64,000 nt of DNA from Erwinia pyrifoliae DSM 12163 (GCF_000026985.1 NC_017390.1:476172-540171), one strand, 5' to 3'; counted from the stretch's first letter, positions 35,862-47,562 are shown. Numbers and translations: made by a program. The notes: generated by a model from the letters alone, not told the origin.

Positions 35862-38696
35862 ATGGTGCCATCATTAATGCAGCCCTTGCCGGCGCTGCTG
35901 GCTGACCAGGTCATGCGGCTTGACCCGCTGTTTAACGGCGCATCTTCCCGGCATCAGGCGGTGCTGGTTTTCAGCGACTTTATCCGCACCAGCCTGATTA
36001 ATTTCCCCGACTGGTGGCAGCAGCTGCAACAGCAGCCGCCGCGACCGGATGAATGGCAACACTACCGGCAATGGCTGCAAACACAGCTTGCTGCCGTGCA
36101 GGACGAAAATGCGCTGATGCGCGAGCTGCGCCAGTTCCGCCGCCATATGTTGACGCGTATTGCCTGGATGCAGACCCTGGCAGAAAGCACCACGGAACAG
36201 AGTCTGCGCCAGCTGAGCGAGCTGGCGGAAAGGCTGATTGTTGCCGCGCGTGACTGGTTGTGGCACGCCTGCTGTGCCGATCTTGGCACCCCGATGAATG
36301 CCGCAGGCGAGCCACAGCCGCTGCTGATCCTCGGCATGGGGAAACTGGGCGGCGTTGAGCTGAACTTCTCCTCTGATATCGACCTGATTTTTACCTGGCC
36401 TGAAAACGGCACCACGCAAGGGGGGCGGCGCGAGTTGGATAATGCTCAGTTCTTTACCCGGCTGGGCCAGCGCCTGATCAAAGTGCTCGGCCAGACCACC
36501 GTCGACGGGTTCGTTTATCGTGTTGATATGCGCTTGCGCCCCTTTGGCGACAGCGGTCCACTGGTATTGAGCTTCGCCGCGCTGGAAGACTACTACCAGG
36601 AGCAGGGGCGCGACTGGGAGCGTTACGCGATGGTCAAAGCGCGGCTGATGGGCGATAGCGACGACCGCTGGAGTGCGGAGCTGCGCCAGATGCTGCGGCC
36701 GTTCGTCTTCCGCCGCTATATTGATTTCAGCGTTATTCAGTCGCTGCGTAATATGAAAAGCATGATCGCCCGTGAAGTACGACGGCGCGGGCTGACGGAT
36801 AACATTAAACTTGGGGCTGGCGGTATCCGCGAAACGGAGTTTATCGTGCAGGTATTCCAGCTGATCCGTGGGGGGCGTGAGCGCTCGCTTCAGCAGCGTT
36901 CCCTGCTGCCCACACTGGCTGCCATCGGTGAGCTGCATCTGTTACCCTCAGATCGGGTGGGGCAGCTGCAAGTTGCCTATCAGTTCCTGAGGCGGCTGGA
37001 AAATCTGCTGCAAAGCATCAACGATGAGCAAACACAGACGTTGCCGGACAGCGAACCGGACCGCGCACGTCTTGCCTGGGCGATGGGCTTTACCGACTGG
37101 GCGGCATTACACGCGCGGCTCGATCGGCATATGGTCGATGTGCGCACTATCTTCAACGAGCTGATCGGTGACGATACGGCCGACAGTGCTGATAACCGCG
37201 AGGCCGGTGAATATGGCGCACTGTGGCAGGATCGGCTGGAGGAGACCGACCTGCAACTGCTGGTGCCGCATCTGGCCAGTAATGCTCGTCAGCAGCTGTT
37301 GCGTACCCTCAACGATTTCCGCCAGGACCTGGATAAGCGCACTATCGGCCCGCGCGGGCGTCAGGCGCTGGACCAGCTGATGCCGCGCCTGTTGAGCGAA
37401 GTGGTGCCGCGTAATGATGCCCCGGTAACGCTGATGCGCCTGACGCCGCTGCTGCTGGGCGTGGTGACCCGTTCCACCTATCTGGAGCTGTTGAGCGAAT
37501 ACCACGGTGCATTGCAGCACCTGATCCGCCTGTGTGCCGCATCGCCGATGGTTGCCAGCCAGCTGGCACGCTATCCCCTGCTGCTGGATGAGCTGCTCGA
37601 CCCGGCCACGCTGTATCATCCCACCGCCACCGATGCCTATCGTGACGAACTGCGCCAGTACCTGCTGCGTATTCCGGAAGAGGATGAGGAACAGCAGCTG
37701 GAGGCGCTGCGGCAGTTTAAACAGGCACAGCATCTGCGTATTGCTGCTGCTGATATCGCCAAAACGCTACCGGTAATGAAAGTCAGCGATCATCTGACCT
37801 GGCTGGCGGAAGCGATAACCGAATCGGTGGTTCAGCAGGCGTGGAATATGATGGTTCAGCGCTATGGCCGTCCTTCGCACCTGGTCAGTGATAGCGAACG
37901 TGGGTTTGCCGTGGTGGGTTACGGCAAGTTGGGGGGATGGGAGCTGGGCTACAGTTCCGATCTCGATCTGGTGTTCCTGCACGACTGCCCGGCCGAGGCG
38001 GTGACCCTGGGGGAGCGCAGTATTGACGGCCGCCAGTTCTATCTGCGTCTGGCGCAGCGCGTGATGCACTTGTTCAGTACCCGCACTTCTTCGGGCATCC
38101 TTTACGAGGTGGATGCCCGCCTGCGTCCCTCCGGGGCGGCGGGCATGTTGGTCAGCACGTTTGCTGCTTTCGATGAGTATCAGCGCAGCGAAGCCTGGAC
38201 ATGGGAGCATCAGGCGCTGGTACGGGCGCGTATCGTGTTTGGCGACAGCGCCCTGAGCCAGCGTTTCGAGCGCATCCGGCGCAGCGTTCTGGGGCTACCG
38301 CGTGAGGCTCAGGCACTGCAAACGGAAGTGCGCGAGATGCGGGAGAAAATGCGTGCGCATCACGGCAACAAGCATAAGGGGCGGTGGGATATTAAATCCG
38401 ACGCCGGCGGCATCATCGATATTGAGTTTATGACGCAATATCTGGTTTTACGCTATGCCTCACAACACCCGGAACTGACGCGCTGGTCTGACAATGTGCG
38501 TATTCTTGAGCTACTGGCGCGCAGCGGTAAAATGGAGCCTGCTCAGGCGCTGGCACTGACCCATGCCTATGTGACTCTGCGCGACGCGCTTCATCATCTG
38601 GCTTTGCAGGAACTGCCTGGGCACGTCTCAGTCGATGCTTTCGCTCAGGAAAAAGCCGAGGTGAAAGCCTGCTGGCAGGCATGGTTAAGTGCCTGA
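35862..38696 (+). CDS. glnE: Glutamine synthetase adenylyltransferase/deadenylase
   Basis: 944 residues (946 in E. coli). Two nucleotidyltransferase cores: [20 protein letters not shown] (about 155-174, adenylyl-removing) and [20 protein letters not shown] (about 685-704, adenylylating), each followed by a helical GlnD-UTase-associated domain. It sets glutamine synthetase activity according to PII and glutamine. Operon with ygiF and probably hldE (87 bp downstream). Confidence 0.98.
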   Translation: MVPSLMQPLPALLADQVMRLDPLFNGASSRHQAVLVFSDFIRTSLINFPDWWQQLQQQPPRPDEWQHYRQWLQTQLAAVQDENALMRELRQFRRHMLTRIAWMQTLAESTTEQSLRQLSELAERLIVAARDWLWHACCADLGTPMNAAGEPQPLLILGMGKLGGVELNFSSDIDLIFTWPENGTTQGGRRELDNAQFFTRLGQRLIKVLGQTTVDGFVYRVDMRLRPFGDSGPLVLSFAALEDYYQEQGRDWERYAMVKARLMGDSDDRWSAELRQMLRPFVFRRYIDFSVIQSLRNMKSMIAREVRRRGLTDNIKLGAGGIRETEFIVQVFQLIRGGRERSLQQRSLLPTLAAIGELHLLPSDRVGQLQVAYQFLRRLENLLQSINDEQTQTLPDSEPDRARLAWAMGFTDWAALHARLDRHMVDVRTIFNELIGDDTADSADNREAGEYGALWQDRLEETDLQLLVPHLASNARQQLLRTLNDFRQDLDKRTIGPRGRQALDQLMPRLLSEVVPRNDAPVTLMRLTPLLLGVVTRSTYLELLSEYHGALQHLIRLCAASPMVASQLARYPLLLDELLDPATLYHPTATDAYRDELRQYLLRIPEEDEEQQLEALRQFKQAQHLRIAAADIAKTLPVMKVSDHLTWLAEAITESVVQQAWNMMVQRYGRPSHLVSDSERGFAVVGYGKLGGWELGYSSDLDLVFLHDCPAEAVTLGERSIDGRQFYLRLAQRVMHLFSTRTSSGILYEVDARLRPSGAAGMLVSTFAAFDEYQRSEAWTWEHQALVRARIVFGDSALSQRFERIRRSVLGLPREAQALQTEVREMREKMRAHHGNKHKGRWDIKSDAGGIIDIEFMTQYLVLRYASQHPELTRWSDNVRILELLARSGKMEPAQALALTHAYVTLRDALHHLALQELPGHVSVDAFAQEKAEVKACWQAWLSA

Positions 38697-38783
38697 TCAT
38701 CGTTCGCATGCGATGGTTAGCCAGCCAAACAATTATGCTATCATCGCGCGCATTCATTTTTACTGCTGTCTGGAGTCTCTGGA

Positions 38784-40220
38784 ATGAAAATTACCCTGCC
38801 CGATTTTACCCGCGCGGGCGTGCTGGTAGTGGGCGACGTGATGTTGGATCGCTACTGGCACGGCCCAACCAACCGCATCTCTCCCGAAGCCCCGGTACCG
38901 GTGGTAAAAGTTGATAGTGTGGAAGAGCGCCCCGGCGGCGCGGCCAACGTTGCAATGAATATCGCCTCACTTGGCGCCCGATCACGTCTGATCGGCCTGA
39001 CCGGGATTGACGACGCGGCGCGTGCGCTGAGCGCAGCCCTGTCCGGGGTAAATGTGCAGTGCGATTTTGTCCCTGTGGCGACCCATCCCACCATCACCAA
39101 GCTGCGGGTGCTGTCGCGCAACCAGCAGCTGATCCGGCTGGATTTTGAGGAAGGATTTGAAGGCGTCGATCCCGCGCCAATGCACGAGCGAATTCAGCAG
39201 TCACTGCCGGGTATCGGGGCGCTGGTACTGTCTGACTATGCCAAAGGGGCGCTGGCCAGCGTTGAGACCATGATCGCTCTGGCGCGTAAAGCGGGCGTCC
39301 CGGTGCTGGTGGATCCAAAGGGAACCGACTTCTCTCGCTACCATGGCGCAACCCTTCTGACGCCAAACCTGTCTGAATTCGAAGCGGTGGTTGGCAAGTG
39401 CAAAAGCGAGGCCGATATTGTTGAACGTGGTACGGCGCTGATGCAGCAGTATGCTCTCTCTGCGCTTCTGGTCACCCGTTCCGAACACGGTATGACGCTG
39501 CTGCAACCGGGCAAAGCCCCTTTCCATATGCCCACTCAGGCGCAGGAGGTCTTTGACGTGACCGGTGCCGGAGACACGGTCATCGGCGTGCTGGCAACCG
39601 CTCTGGCGGCAGGTAACACGCTGGAAGAGAGTTGTTATCTGGCCAATGCAGCGGCAGGCGTGGTGGTCGGCAAGCTCGGCACCTCCACCGTTTCGCCGGT
39701 GGAGCTGGAAAATGCCATTCGTGCCAGGCCGGAATCGGGATTTGGCGTAATGAATGAAGCGCAGCTGATTGCAGAAGTGGCCAAAGCCCGCCAGCGCGGC
39801 GAAAAAGTGGTGATGACTAACGGCGTGTTCGACATTTTGCATGCAGGCCACGTTTCCTATCTTGCCAATGCACGTAAGCTCGGTGACCGACTGATCGTGG
39901 CGGTGAATAGCGATGCTTCCACCCGGCGTCTGAAAGGTAAAACACGCCCGGTTAATCCGCTGGTTAACCGTATGATGGTGTTGGGGGCGCTTGAGGCAGT
40001 GGACTGGGTGATCGGTTTTGAGGAAGACACGCCGCAGCGGGTAATCGCTGAAGTACTGCCGGACCTTCTGGTGAAAGGCGGTGACTATAAACCGGAAGAT
40101 ATTGCCGGGAGCAAAGAGGTTTGGGAAAACGGCGGAGACGTGCGGGTACTCAATTTCGAAGACGGCATTTCTACCAGTAATATCATCAAAACGATCATCT
40201 GCGGAACCGGTCAAAACTAA
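38784..40220 (+). CDS. hldE: Bifunctional heptose-7-phosphate kinase / heptose-1-phosphate adenylyltransferase
   Basis: 478 residues. The N-terminal ribokinase-like domain starts [13 protein letters not shown] and has the PfkB anion hole [10 protein letters not shown] (about 260-270). The C-terminal nucleotidyltransferase domain has [17 protein letters not shown] (about 345-361). It makes ADP-D-glycero-D-manno-heptose for LPS inner core. Position after glnE is conserved in Enterobacterales (formerly rfaE). Confidence 0.98.
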   Translation: MKITLPDFTRAGVLVVGDVMLDRYWHGPTNRISPEAPVPVVKVDSVEERPGGAANVAMNIASLGARSRLIGLTGIDDAARALSAALSGVNVQCDFVPVATHPTITKLRVLSRNQQLIRLDFEEGFEGVDPAPMHERIQQSLPGIGALVLSDYAKGALASVETMIALARKAGVPVLVDPKGTDFSRYHGATLLTPNLSEFEAVVGKCKSEADIVERGTALMQQYALSALLVTRSEHGMTLLQPGKAPFHMPTQAQEVFDVTGAGDTVIGVLATALAAGNTLEESCYLANAAAGVVVGKLGTSTVSPVELENAIRARPESGFGVMNEAQLIAEVAKARQRGEKVVMTNGVFDILHAGHVSYLANARKLGDRLIVAVNSDASTRRLKGKTRPVNPLVNRMMVLGALEAVDWVIGFEEDTPQRVIAEVLPDLLVKGGDYKPEDIAGSKEVWENGGDVRVLNFEDGISTSNIIKTIICGTGQN

Positions 40221-40221
40221 C

Positions 40222-40256
40222 GGATAACGGCTACCCGGTCGGGGCAGCCGTTATCC
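40222..40256. terminator. Bidirectional hairpin between hldE and ubiK
   Basis: Perfect 11-bp arms GGATAACGGCT (40222-40232) and AGCCGTTATCC (40246-40256), directly after the hldE stop and 8 bp before the end of ubiK on the other strand. Confidence 0.75.
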
Positions 40257-40264
40257 CGCATTGC

Positions 40265-40549
40265 TTACTCAGTCGGTTTATCGGCGACTTCCGCAGGCAG
40301 TTGTGGTACCGCACGGTTCTCCAGCTCGGCCAGACGCTGTTCCAGCGCGGCCAGCTTCTCGCGGGTGCGCAGCAACACCTGAGTCTGGACGTCAAACTCT
40401 TCACGGTTAACCAGATCCAGTCGAGTCAGCTGTGATTGCAGAGTCTGACGGATTTTCTTTTCCACATCATCACCCAAATCACGAATGCCTTTCGGCATGG
40501 CGTCATGGACTTGACGGGCCAGTTGTTCGATTTTTTTTGCATCAATCAT
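40265..40549 (-). CDS. ubiK: Ubiquinone biosynthesis accessory factor UbiK
   Basis: 94 residues with [20 protein letters not shown] at the start and a C-terminal coiled coil ([19 protein letters not shown]), the YqiC/BMFP family. It binds UbiJ and supports late ubiquinone steps in the soluble Ubi complex. Small, cytosolic or membrane-associated trimer. Same position as E. coli yqiC, opposite ribB. Confidence 0.95.
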   Translation of the reverse strand: MIDAKKIEQLARQVHDAMPKGIRDLGDDVEKKIRQTLQSQLTRLDLVNREEFDVQTQVLLRTREKLAALEQRLAELENRAVPQLPAEVADKPTE

Positions 40550-40700
40550 GGCAGGTTTCCTGATAGCAGCGAGTTTGGCTCTAGTGTAATCGCTTCGCTG
40601 TCAGCAACAAACTTTAAAATGTCTTAGTGAAAAAATGGATAGCTAATAGCAGCTTTTGTTCATTGCCCTGTTACTTTTTCAGCGCTATGATAATTTCGCT

Positions 40701-40846
40701 TATTCTCAGGGCGGGGCGAAATTCCCCACCGGCGGTAAATCAGCTGACGCTGAAAGCCCGCGAGCGCTTCAGATCCATTCTGAAGGTCAGCAGATCCGGT
40801 GTAATTCCGGGGCCGACGGTTAAAGTCCGGATGGGAGAGAATAACG
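40701..40846 (+). ncRNA. FMN riboswitch (RFN element) upstream of ribB
   Basis: The conserved RFN boxes are all present: TATTCTCAGGGCGGGGCGAAATTCCCCACCGGCGGTAAAT-type start at 40701 (P1 5' strand and first box), AGCCCGCGAGCG, GGTCAGCAGATCCGGTGTAATTCCGGGGCCGACGG in the centre-right, and AGTCCGGATGGGAGAGAATA closing P1 at 40825-40843. It lies 107 bp before ribB on the same strand. FMN binding represses ribB expression; in E. coli the same element yields the sroG RNA. Confidence 0.97.
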
Positions 40847-40953
40847 ATTCTTGACGGGCTGATGCTCGCCTCGCGTTATTTGTTGTCACCGCATAACACT
40901 CCTAAGCACGCCCTGGTTCTGGTAACCCATACATTTATTAAGGTTTATTTACC

Positions 40954-41610
40954 ATGAATCAGTCGCTACTTTCCGAATTTGGCACGCCTGAACAGCGTGT
41001 CACTCGTGCCGTTGAGGCGCTGCGATCCGGTCGCGGTGTGATGGTACTGGACGATGAAGATCGTGAAAACGAAGGTGATATGATCTTCGCCGCCGAAACC
41101 ATGACCGTTGAGCAGATGGCGCTGACCATCCGCCACGGCAGCGGTATTGTCTGTTTGTGTCTGAACGAAGAACGTCTGGAACAACTTGATTTGCCCATGA
41201 TGGTGCAGAACAACACCAGCGCTTATGGCACCGGCTTTACCGTGACTATCGAAGCGGCACGGGGCGTGACTACCGGCGTTTCTGCGACAGACCGGCTGAC
41301 CACCATCCGTACCGCTATTGCTGATGATGCCAAGCCCAGCGATTTGAACCGTCCTGGCCACGTATTTCCACTGCGCGCCCGTTCCGGTGGCGTGTTGACC
41401 CGTGGTGGCCATACTGAAGCCACTATCGATTTGGTCACCCTGGCCGGTTTCAAGCCAGCGGGCGTGCTTTGTGAACTGACTAACGATGATGGTTCAATGG
41501 CCCATGCGCCGGAAGTGATGGTGTTTGCACGTCAGCATAATATGCCGGTCGTCACTATCGAAGATCTGGTGTCCTGGCGCCACAGTCAAGAAACGCTACA
41601 GGCCAGTTAA
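40954..41610 (+). CDS. ribB: 3,4-dihydroxy-2-butanone-4-phosphate synthase
   Basis: 218 residues, stand-alone RibB length. [16 protein letters not shown] (about 32-47) holds the Mg2+ and acidic catalytic residues; [12 protein letters not shown] and [10 protein letters not shown] follow. It converts ribulose 5-phosphate into the four-carbon precursor of riboflavin. It is controlled by the FMN riboswitch upstream. A GTP cyclohydrolase II domain is absent, as in enterobacteria. Confidence 0.98.
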   Translation: MNQSLLSEFGTPEQRVTRAVEALRSGRGVMVLDDEDRENEGDMIFAAETMTVEQMALTIRHGSGIVCLCLNEERLEQLDLPMMVQNNTSAYGTGFTVTIEAARGVTTGVSATDRLTTIRTAIADDAKPSDLNRPGHVFPLRARSGGVLTRGGHTEATIDLVTLAGFKPAGVLCELTNDDGSMAHAPEVMVFARQHNMPVVTIEDLVSWRHSQETLQAS

Positions 41611-41805
41611 TCTTGCTGCGGGCCGGTTTCTCCGGCTTGCTGGTATCAGCCCGGGGCATGGCAGCACCAGGCCGATGCACTTCACAGCATGCCGCTCTGG
41701 CATTCAAATTTACTGAATGTCTTCTTCAGGGTTATCCAGGTTCTTCCGACAGTGAAAGGGCGTAATGTGGTGTCCATTGAGCAAAATTTTGCCTGGAGCC
41801 ACACT

Positions 41806-42591
41806 ATGAGTCAGCAAACTATGCCTGCGCTGTTCCTGGGGCACGGTAGTCCGATGAACGTTCTGGAAGAGAATATCTACACGCAAACCTGGCGCAAACT
41901 GGGGACTGCCCTGCCAAGGCCTGAAGCGATTATTGCCGTGTCCGCCCACTGGTATACCCGGGGTACGGCGGTGACGGCGCTGGAAAAACCGCGCACTATT
42001 CATGATTTCGGTGGTTTCCCGCAGGCATTATTTGACACGCATTATCCGGCACCTGGCTCCCCGGTGCTGGCACAACAGGTGGCCGGTGCATTGGCTCCGG
42101 TTGCCGTAGAGCTTGACCGCGAGTGGGGATTCGACCACGGCTCGTGGGGAGTGCTAATCAAGATGTACCCTGACGCGGACATCCCGCTGGTGCAGCTGAG
42201 CGTGGACGGCAGTAAACCCCCTGCTTACCACTTCGAACTGGGACGAAAACTGGCCGCGCTGCGCGAGCAGGGGGTTATGATCGTCGCCAGCGGTAATGTG
42301 GTGCATAACCTGAGCAGGATGCGTTGGCAGGATGAGGCACAAGCCTGGCCCTGGGCTGAATCCTTTAATCAATACGTACGCGATAATCTGGGCTGGGAAG
42401 GGGAAGCCTCACAGCATCCGCTGGTGAACTTTATGCAGCATGAGGGCGCGGCACTGTCGAACCCTACGCCGGAGCATTATCTGCCGCTGCTGTACGTACT
42501 CGGTGCACGCGCAGCGGGCGAAACGGTGTCGATCCCGGTGGATGGGATAGTCATGGGGTCACTCAGTATGCTGTCCGTGCAGGTAGGATAA
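41806..42591 (+). CDS. ygiD: 4,5-DOPA extradiol dioxygenase
   Basis: 261 residues from ATG 41806, which aligns with E. coli YgiD (PALFLGHGSPMNVLE); a longer frame from 41689 is not conserved. Metal ligands are visible as His in LFLGHGSPM, HWYTRG and the C-terminal half GFDHGSWG and HNLSRM. Class III extradiol (LigB) fold with zinc or iron. E. coli YgiD opens L-DOPA to betalamic acid in vitro. Gene order ribB-ygiD-ygiC-ygiB-tolC is conserved. Confidence 0.95.
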   Translation: MSQQTMPALFLGHGSPMNVLEENIYTQTWRKLGTALPRPEAIIAVSAHWYTRGTAVTALEKPRTIHDFGGFPQALFDTHYPAPGSPVLAQQVAGALAPVAVELDREWGFDHGSWGVLIKMYPDADIPLVQLSVDGSKPPAYHFELGRKLAALREQGVMIVASGNVVHNLSRMRWQDEAQAWPWAESFNQYVRDNLGWEGEASQHPLVNFMQHEGAALSNPTPEHYLPLLYVLGARAAGETVSIPVDGIVMGSLSMLSVQVG

Positions 42592-42669
42592 GGGGCTTGT
42601 TCGCTCAGATGACGGGGCAACACCCGTATCTGCCGCACGGTAACGGGTCATGTGTTGTTTTAACCGCCT

Positions 42670-42703
42670 CGGGCAAAGGCGAGTCAGTGCTCGCCCTTGC
42701 CCG
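42670..42703. terminator. Hairpin between ygiD and ygiC
   Basis: 14-bp arms CGGGCAAAGGCGAG / CTCGCCCTTGCCCG with one mismatch and a 6-nt loop, between the convergent ygiD and ygiC genes. Confidence 0.7.
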
Positions 42704-42708
42704 ACAGA

Positions 42709-43869
42709 TCATCCAATAAAGGTGTGCGGATAGAAGCGCGACAGATCCTGGGTGATCAGATCGCGATCTTCGCGCAGGCCGATGCCGGCAGGCCGATCGT
42801 TGATCAACCAGCTGCCAATTAGCGTATAGCTGTCACCAAATTTCGGTAGCGGATGAAACTGTTGCACAATCATCCCTTCTTCACCGTATGGCCCATCGAC
42901 ACGCACAATCTCCTGACCGTTTTCCACAATGCGGATATTCGCGCCCTCGCGGGAAAACAGCGGCTTGACCACATACTTATCCATGTGGGGCACGTTATCT
43001 TCTGCGAAGTATGCTGGTAACAGGTTCGGATGGTCAGGGAACATTTTCCACAGCAACGGCAGCAGCGCTTTATTGGAAAGAACGCTCTTCCAGCCCGGTT
43101 CCAGCCAGCGCACCCCGGCATCGGCCAGTTTAGTGGAGAACGTTTCGCGCAGCATAAATTCCCACGGATAGAGCTTAAACAGGTTACCAATCACCTGGTC
43201 GTGGACATCGGTAAATTGCCCTTTCTCACCCAGGCCGATTTCATCCATATAAAGGAAATCCGTTGGTAGCCCGGCTTCCGTGGCGCAGTCCTGCAAATAC
43301 TGAACGGTGCCACGATCTTCTTCAGAATCCCGGCAACAGGCCAGGTGCAGCCAGCTAAAACCGTGCTGCTTATGCAGCTCGCTAAAGCGTTCGATCAGCT
43401 TTTCCTGCAGGCTGTTGAACTGGTCGCTGCCAGCGGGGAGCAGGCCTGCTTTCAGCTGGTCTTCCAGCCAAAGCCACTGGAAGAACGCGGCTTCATACAG
43501 CGAAGTGGGCGTATCGGCATTGTTTTCCAGCAGTTTGGCCGGTGAATGGCCATCCCAGGCGAGATCCAGCCGCGAATAGAGCGATGGCTGGCCGCTTTTC
43601 CAGGATTCGCGCACGAAGTCCCAGGTATGTTTTGGAATGCGGAACTTAGCCAGCAGCTCTTCGCTACCGGTCACCAGCTCCACCGCCTGCAGGCACATCT
43701 GGTGCAGTTCACTGGTTACGTCTTCCAGCGATTCAATTTGCTGCAGCGTGAACTGATAGTAGGCCTCTTCACACCAGTACGGTTCGCCGTGCATGGTGTG
43801 AAAACGAAAACCATATTCCGTCGCTTTTTCTCGCCAGGCCGGGCGTTCGGCAATGGCAATACGCCTCAT
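42709..43869 (-). CDS. ygiC: Glutathionylspermidine synthase-like acid-amine ligase YgiC
   Basis: 386 residues of the GSP_synth (ATP-grasp) family without the amidase half of Gss. [28 protein letters not shown] and [13 protein letters not shown] (about 305-317, ATP/peptide site) are conserved, and the end [20 protein letters not shown] matches E. coli YgiC. YgiC probably forms an amide bond between a carboxylate and an amine; its substrate is unknown and GSP formation was not seen for YgiC in E. coli. Seven bp from ygiB, so one operon. Confidence 0.95.
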   Translation of the reverse strand: MRRIAIAERPAWREKATEYGFRFHTMHGEPYWCEEAYYQFTLQQIESLEDVTSELHQMCLQAVELVTGSEELLAKFRIPKHTWDFVRESWKSGQPSLYSRLDLAWDGHSPAKLLENNADTPTSLYEAAFFQWLWLEDQLKAGLLPAGSDQFNSLQEKLIERFSELHKQHGFSWLHLACCRDSEEDRGTVQYLQDCATEAGLPTDFLYMDEIGLGEKGQFTDVHDQVIGNLFKLYPWEFMLRETFSTKLADAGVRWLEPGWKSVLSNKALLPLLWKMFPDHPNLLPAYFAEDNVPHMDKYVVKPLFSREGANIRIVENGQEIVRVDGPYGEEGMIVQQFHPLPKFGDSYTLIGSWLINDRPAGIGLREDRDLITQDLSRFYPHTFIG

Positions 43870-43875
43870 CAGCGA

Positions 43876-44559
43876 TTAGCCCCCCATGCTGCGTTTACTG
43901 CGCATGCTGCTGGCAGTACTGCTACTGTTACGCCGCAGGGTGTTTTGTTTGGCAACGCTGTCACCAAAACCGCCGCGTGTTACGGTGCTGGTGGTGGCAG
44001 GCTTAGGTGCCAGCGCACTTTTCGGCACCGTCATGGTACGGCCGGGGGTGGCGGCTCCGTAACTTTTCCCGCTGGCATCAACAAACTGACCGCTGGCTGG
44101 GCTGGTCGGGGATTTTGAAGTGAAAAGCGGCTGTTGCTGGCCGCCCATCCCGCCGCCCATCAGTCGGCCCATCATGTAACCGGCCATCAGTGGCATCCAG
44201 AAGCTGCCGCTGGACTGCGATTCCGCATTGGTATTGCCAACGCCAGCCTGAGCCGGTGCCTGCTGGCACTGGCCTTCGCCAAATTCAGCCACGCAGTCTG
44301 CACGACTGGTATATTTCGGCGCGGTTTTGGCCGCTTCTTCTTTGGCGCTGTTAAACGCGGTAGTGCACTGCGCGCTCTTGCCGGGGTTAGCGGCCGAGCA
44401 GTCGTCAGCGTTTTGATACATTGATACGGTTTCATCGGCCTGTTCACATGCGGCCAGCATAAATACCGCACTCACCGCCAGTGCTACCGGCGTTAAATGG
44501 CGGGCGCTCCAGCTTTTGCGAAAGGAGGCGTAATTAATTTTTTTAGTCCGTTTCATCAA
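43876..44559 (-). CDS. ygiB: YgiB family lipoprotein-like protein (DUF1190)
   Basis: 227 residues. Basic N terminus [16 protein letters not shown], then a hydrophobic segment [17 protein letters not shown] with a lipobox-like LAAC. The middle has conserved Cys in [20 protein letters not shown] and GEGQCQQAP. The C-terminal half is low complexity with [10 protein letters not shown]. In E. coli ygiB is in the tolC-ygiBC unit. Function unknown; probably envelope-associated. The start may be Met1 or Met2. Confidence 0.93.
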   Translation of the reverse strand: MMKRTKKINYASFRKSWSARHLTPVALAVSAVFMLAACEQADETVSMYQNADDCSAANPGKSAQCTTAFNSAKEEAAKTAPKYTSRADCVAEFGEGQCQQAPAQAGVGNTNAESQSSGSFWMPLMAGYMMGRLMGGGMGGQQQPLFTSKSPTSPASGQFVDASGKSYGAATPGRTMTVPKSALAPKPATTSTVTRGGFGDSVAKQNTLRRNSSSTASSMRSKRSMGG

Positions 44560-44692
44560 TTTTGTCCTGTGCCCAAAGTAGCTTATAGGATAGGGGAACG
44601 GCGGCGAAAAATGAAGCGATGGAGCCTGGGCGGCATGTGATCTTTACTCAGCTATACGTTCGATGGCGAAGGAACAGGTAGCCCTGTCAAAA

Positions 44693-44712
44693 GGGGCAGC
44701 TTTTGCTGCCCC
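44693..44712 (-). terminator. Rho-independent terminator after tolC
   Basis: Arms GGGGCAGC (44693-44700) and GCTGCCCC (44705-44712) with a 4-nt loop, followed on the minus strand by a TTTT run, just beyond the tolC stop at 44721. Confidence 0.85.
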
Positions 44713-44720
44713 TGAAAGGA

Positions 44721-46181
44721 TCAGTAACTGAGGGGATTACCGATGGTTCGGGTAGCCGCCGGGGCGTTGCCGTTGCGTACCTTGTGAGCAGCGCCAACGG
44801 CGCGGGCATCCTGCTGCGGGTTTTCCGGGGCAACAACATCTGGCGCGGTAACCACATCTTTACCAAGCTGGCTATTCAACGTCTGCAGGTCCTGTTCGTT
44901 GAGCGTGCCCAGCGCAGACTTGATGTTTAGCTGATTAATCATATAGCTGTAACGCGCATTAGACAGCTGCTGTTTGGCATTGAACAGCGTGGTGGTGGCA
45001 TCCAGCACATCGACGATAGTGCGGGTACCCACGGAATAACCGGCTTCCATGGCATCCAGCGAGCTTTGTGCTGAAACAACAGCCTGTTTGTAGGCTGCAA
45101 TGCTACTGATTGAGGCATTCACGTTGTTGAACGAGGAACGCACGGTCTGGACGGCAGTGCGGTGAGCGCCTTCGAGCTGTTCACTTGCGGCAACAAAGGC
45201 GTACTGCGCTTGCTTAACCTGTGAGCTGACTGAGCCACCGCTGTACAGTGGCAGGTTGAAGCTCAAACCCACCTGGTTACTGCCGCTGATATTGTCCTTA
45301 GTGCTGGTTGACTGGTTAGCACGGCTGCCGCCGTAACGGTTATTGGATAAACCGGTAGACGCGGTCAGATCCAGCGTTGGCATATGGCCAGTTTCGGCAG
45401 ATCGAATCTGCTCACGCGCCAGATCCTGAGAGAGACGGGCTGCTAACAGACTCAGATTGCGGTTTTCTGCTTCTTTTAGCAGAGCGCTGACCGGCTGCGG
45501 TTTATCCGTTTTGAAAGTATCAACGTTGAGTGAAGCCAGGCTCGCATAGTAGTTACCGGTTACCTGACGCAGGGTTTCAACCGCATTGTCCAGCTCATTA
45601 CGCGCTGCCACTTCACTGGCCAACACGGTATCGTACTGCGAGCGGGCGTTCTGCACATCGGTAATGGCAACCAGGCCCACGTTAAAACGCTGGGTGGTTT
45701 GATCCAGCTGGCGATAAATGGACTGTTTTTGTGCCTCGGTATATGACAGGGTATCGATGGCATTCAGGACATTAAAATAGGCGGTAGCGGTATTCAGGAT
45801 CAGCGTCTGCTGGGCGGTCTGCCAGGTGACGTCCTGAATCCCGGCGGTCTTTTCCTGCAGGGTAAGCGCACGCCATTTTGACATATCAAAAATGGTCTGA
45901 GTCAGTTGTAGTGAGGCACTTTTAGTGTTGCTGTTAGCGCCACTGCTATCACGGTAACCGTTGGTGTACGTATAGTCAGCTCCAAGGCCAAGCTGCGGTA
46001 ACAGCGGGCTGCGAGCTTCATTAATTTTCTCAAATGCCGCATCACGATCGGCTGCTGAGCTACGAAGGTCAGGATTTGATAAACGCGCCTGCTGATATAC
46101 CTGCAGCAGGTTTTCAGCCTGGCTGGCAACACTGAAGCCGCCCAGGCTCAGACCGATAAGTAAAGGGAGCAGTTTGTTCAT
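44721..46181 (-). CDS. tolC: Outer-membrane efflux/export channel TolC
   Basis: 486 residues from the ATG at 46181, which has AAGGA 6 nt upstream and gives MNKLLPLLIGLSLGGFSVASQAEN with cleavage after SQA. Two internal TolC repeats and the conserved ALNVLNAID-type segment, GLVAITDVQNARSQYDTVL and SVGTRTIVDVLDATTTLFNA are clear. Trimeric channel for AcrAB, haemolysin and siderophore or toxin export. It could also export the product of the biosynthetic operon, but nothing shows this. Divergent from nudF. Confidence 0.98.
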   Translation of the reverse strand: MNKLLPLLIGLSLGGFSVASQAENLLQVYQQARLSNPDLRSSAADRDAAFEKINEARSPLLPQLGLGADYTYTNGYRDSSGANSNTKSASLQLTQTIFDMSKWRALTLQEKTAGIQDVTWQTAQQTLILNTATAYFNVLNAIDTLSYTEAQKQSIYRQLDQTTQRFNVGLVAITDVQNARSQYDTVLASEVAARNELDNAVETLRQVTGNYYASLASLNVDTFKTDKPQPVSALLKEAENRNLSLLAARLSQDLAREQIRSAETGHMPTLDLTASTGLSNNRYGGSRANQSTSTKDNISGSNQVGLSFNLPLYSGGSVSSQVKQAQYAFVAASEQLEGAHRTAVQTVRSSFNNVNASISSIAAYKQAVVSAQSSLDAMEAGYSVGTRTIVDVLDATTTLFNAKQQLSNARYSYMINQLNIKSALGTLNEQDLQTLNSQLGKDVVTAPDVVAPENPQQDARAVGAAHKVRNGNAPAATRTIGNPLSY

Positions 46182-46403
46182 TTGCATTCCTTGTAGTGCA
46201 GCAAAATTGTTATGGTAGTTGTTATGGTAGCGCTGACGAAGACCAAAAATTGTCGCCGATGATAGCAGAGATTCCGGATCAGGTAAGTTGGCTGAAAGTG
46301 CCATCCTCCTTCTAATTTACTTAAATACGTCATGAAGAACCAGACATCCGGCTGATTACTATTGAACTTACCGTTTTCACCCTCATTTTCAGGAGATACA
46401 GTG

Positions 46404-47039
46404 ATGACCGCAGTGAACAATTATCCGGTAATTTTTACCAAAAACGATGTAGAAATCATGGCTCGCGAGACCCTGTACCAGGGTTTTTTTTCGTTGCAAC
46501 GCTATCGTTTTCGCCACCGTTTATTTAACGGGGGAATGAGCGGTGAAATCACCAGAGAAATTTTCGAGCGCGGTCACGCCGCAGTGCTGCTACCCTATGA
46601 TCCCCGGCGTGATGAAGTTGTGCTGATCGAACAAATCCGTATAGCGACCTACGATACCAGCCCCACCCCTTGGGTGCTTGAGCTGGTGGCAGGAATGATT
46701 GAAGCGGGTGAAACGCCGGAAGACGTGGCGCGCCGCGAGGCGGTAGAAGAGGCAGGTCTGACAGCCGGACGGATTAAACCCATCATTAATTATCTCTCCA
46801 GTGCGGGGGGAACGACAGAACGTCTGGCGGTGTTTGTCGGTGAAGTGGATGCCAGCGTGGCGCAGGGAAACCACGGTCTGGAGGAAGAGAATGAGGACAT
46901 TCTTGTGCATGTGGTGAGCCGCAGTCAGGCTTATCAATGGGTGGAACAGGGGAGAATTGATAATGCCGCTGCCGTTATTGCTTTGCAATGGCTGGAGCTG
47001 CACCATAAACAGTTACGCCAGGAGTGGAAAAACGAATAA
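46404..47039 (+). CDS. nudF: ADP-ribose pyrophosphatase
   Basis: 211 residues from ATG 46404 after GGAG; a GTG at 46401 is the alternative. The Nudix box is [23 protein letters not shown] (about 97-119, GX5EX7REUXEEXGU), and the E. coli-type C-terminal [22 protein letters not shown] follows. It hydrolyses ADP-ribose to AMP and ribose 5-phosphate. First gene of the nudF-yqiB-cpdA-yqiA-parE series. The stop overlaps the yqiB ATG (TAATG). Confidence 0.97.
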   Translation: MTAVNNYPVIFTKNDVEIMARETLYQGFFSLQRYRFRHRLFNGGMSGEITREIFERGHAAVLLPYDPRRDEVVLIEQIRIATYDTSPTPWVLELVAGMIEAGETPEDVARREAVEEAGLTAGRIKPIINYLSSAGGTTERLAVFVGEVDASVAQGNHGLEEENEDILVHVVSRSQAYQWVEQGRIDNAAAVIALQWLELHHKQLRQEWKNE

Positions 47040-47461
47040 TGAAACGCTATGTCCCCGACTTTCCTGAAATGATGCGCGTTTGCGAGACCAATTTTGCGCA
47101 GCTGCGCCGGTTATTGCCTAAAGAAGACCGTGCCGGCGAATCTGTGGCATATCAGGTGACCGGGGCCAGTTATCTGATTACCATTCAGGAGTCGACCCGC
47201 TATACGACGCTGGTGGAAATCAGGCAAACCGCCCCGGCGGTAAGCTACTGGAGCCTGCCCTCCATGTCGGTACGCTTGTATCACGACGCGATGGTGGCAG
47301 AAGTGTGTTCCACGCAGCAGATCTATCGCTTTAAAGCACGCTATGATTATCCAAATAAAAAGCTGCATCAGCGTGACGAAAAGCACCAGATTAATCAGTT
47401 CCTGGCTGACTGGTTACGCTATTGCTTGTCCCACGGCGCAATGGCCGTCCCGGTGTGTTGA
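47039..47461 (+). CDS. yqiB: YqiB (DUF1249)
   Basis: 140 residues: [22 protein letters not shown] at the start, then [24 protein letters not shown] near the end, as in E. coli YqiB. It begins at 47039, sharing a base with the nudF stop, so translation is coupled. Function unknown; conserved between nudF and cpdA. Confidence 0.95.
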   Translation: MKRYVPDFPEMMRVCETNFAQLRRLLPKEDRAGESVAYQVTGASYLITIQESTRYTTLVEIRQTAPAVSYWSLPSMSVRLYHDAMVAEVCSTQQIYRFKARYDYPNKKLHQRDEKHQINQFLADWLRYCLSHGAMAVPVC

Positions 47462-47562
47462 GCCAGCTGCAAACCTTTTTATCAGCAAATCATTCGGGTT
47501 GCAGCCAACTCACCTGCCGCTTTTTAGTATGACTGGTACAGATCTAACCGTAAGGACTTTGA

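Noticed and set aside
35874..36938. Long minus-strand open frame opposite glnE (354 codons)
   Set aside because: It is a shadow of the GC-rich glnE reading frame; no domain, no Shine-Dalgarno.
39201..40214. Long minus-strand open frame opposite hldE (337 codons)
   Set aside because: Shadow frame of a conserved gene; composition (His/Arg/Gln-rich) is typical of antisense frames.
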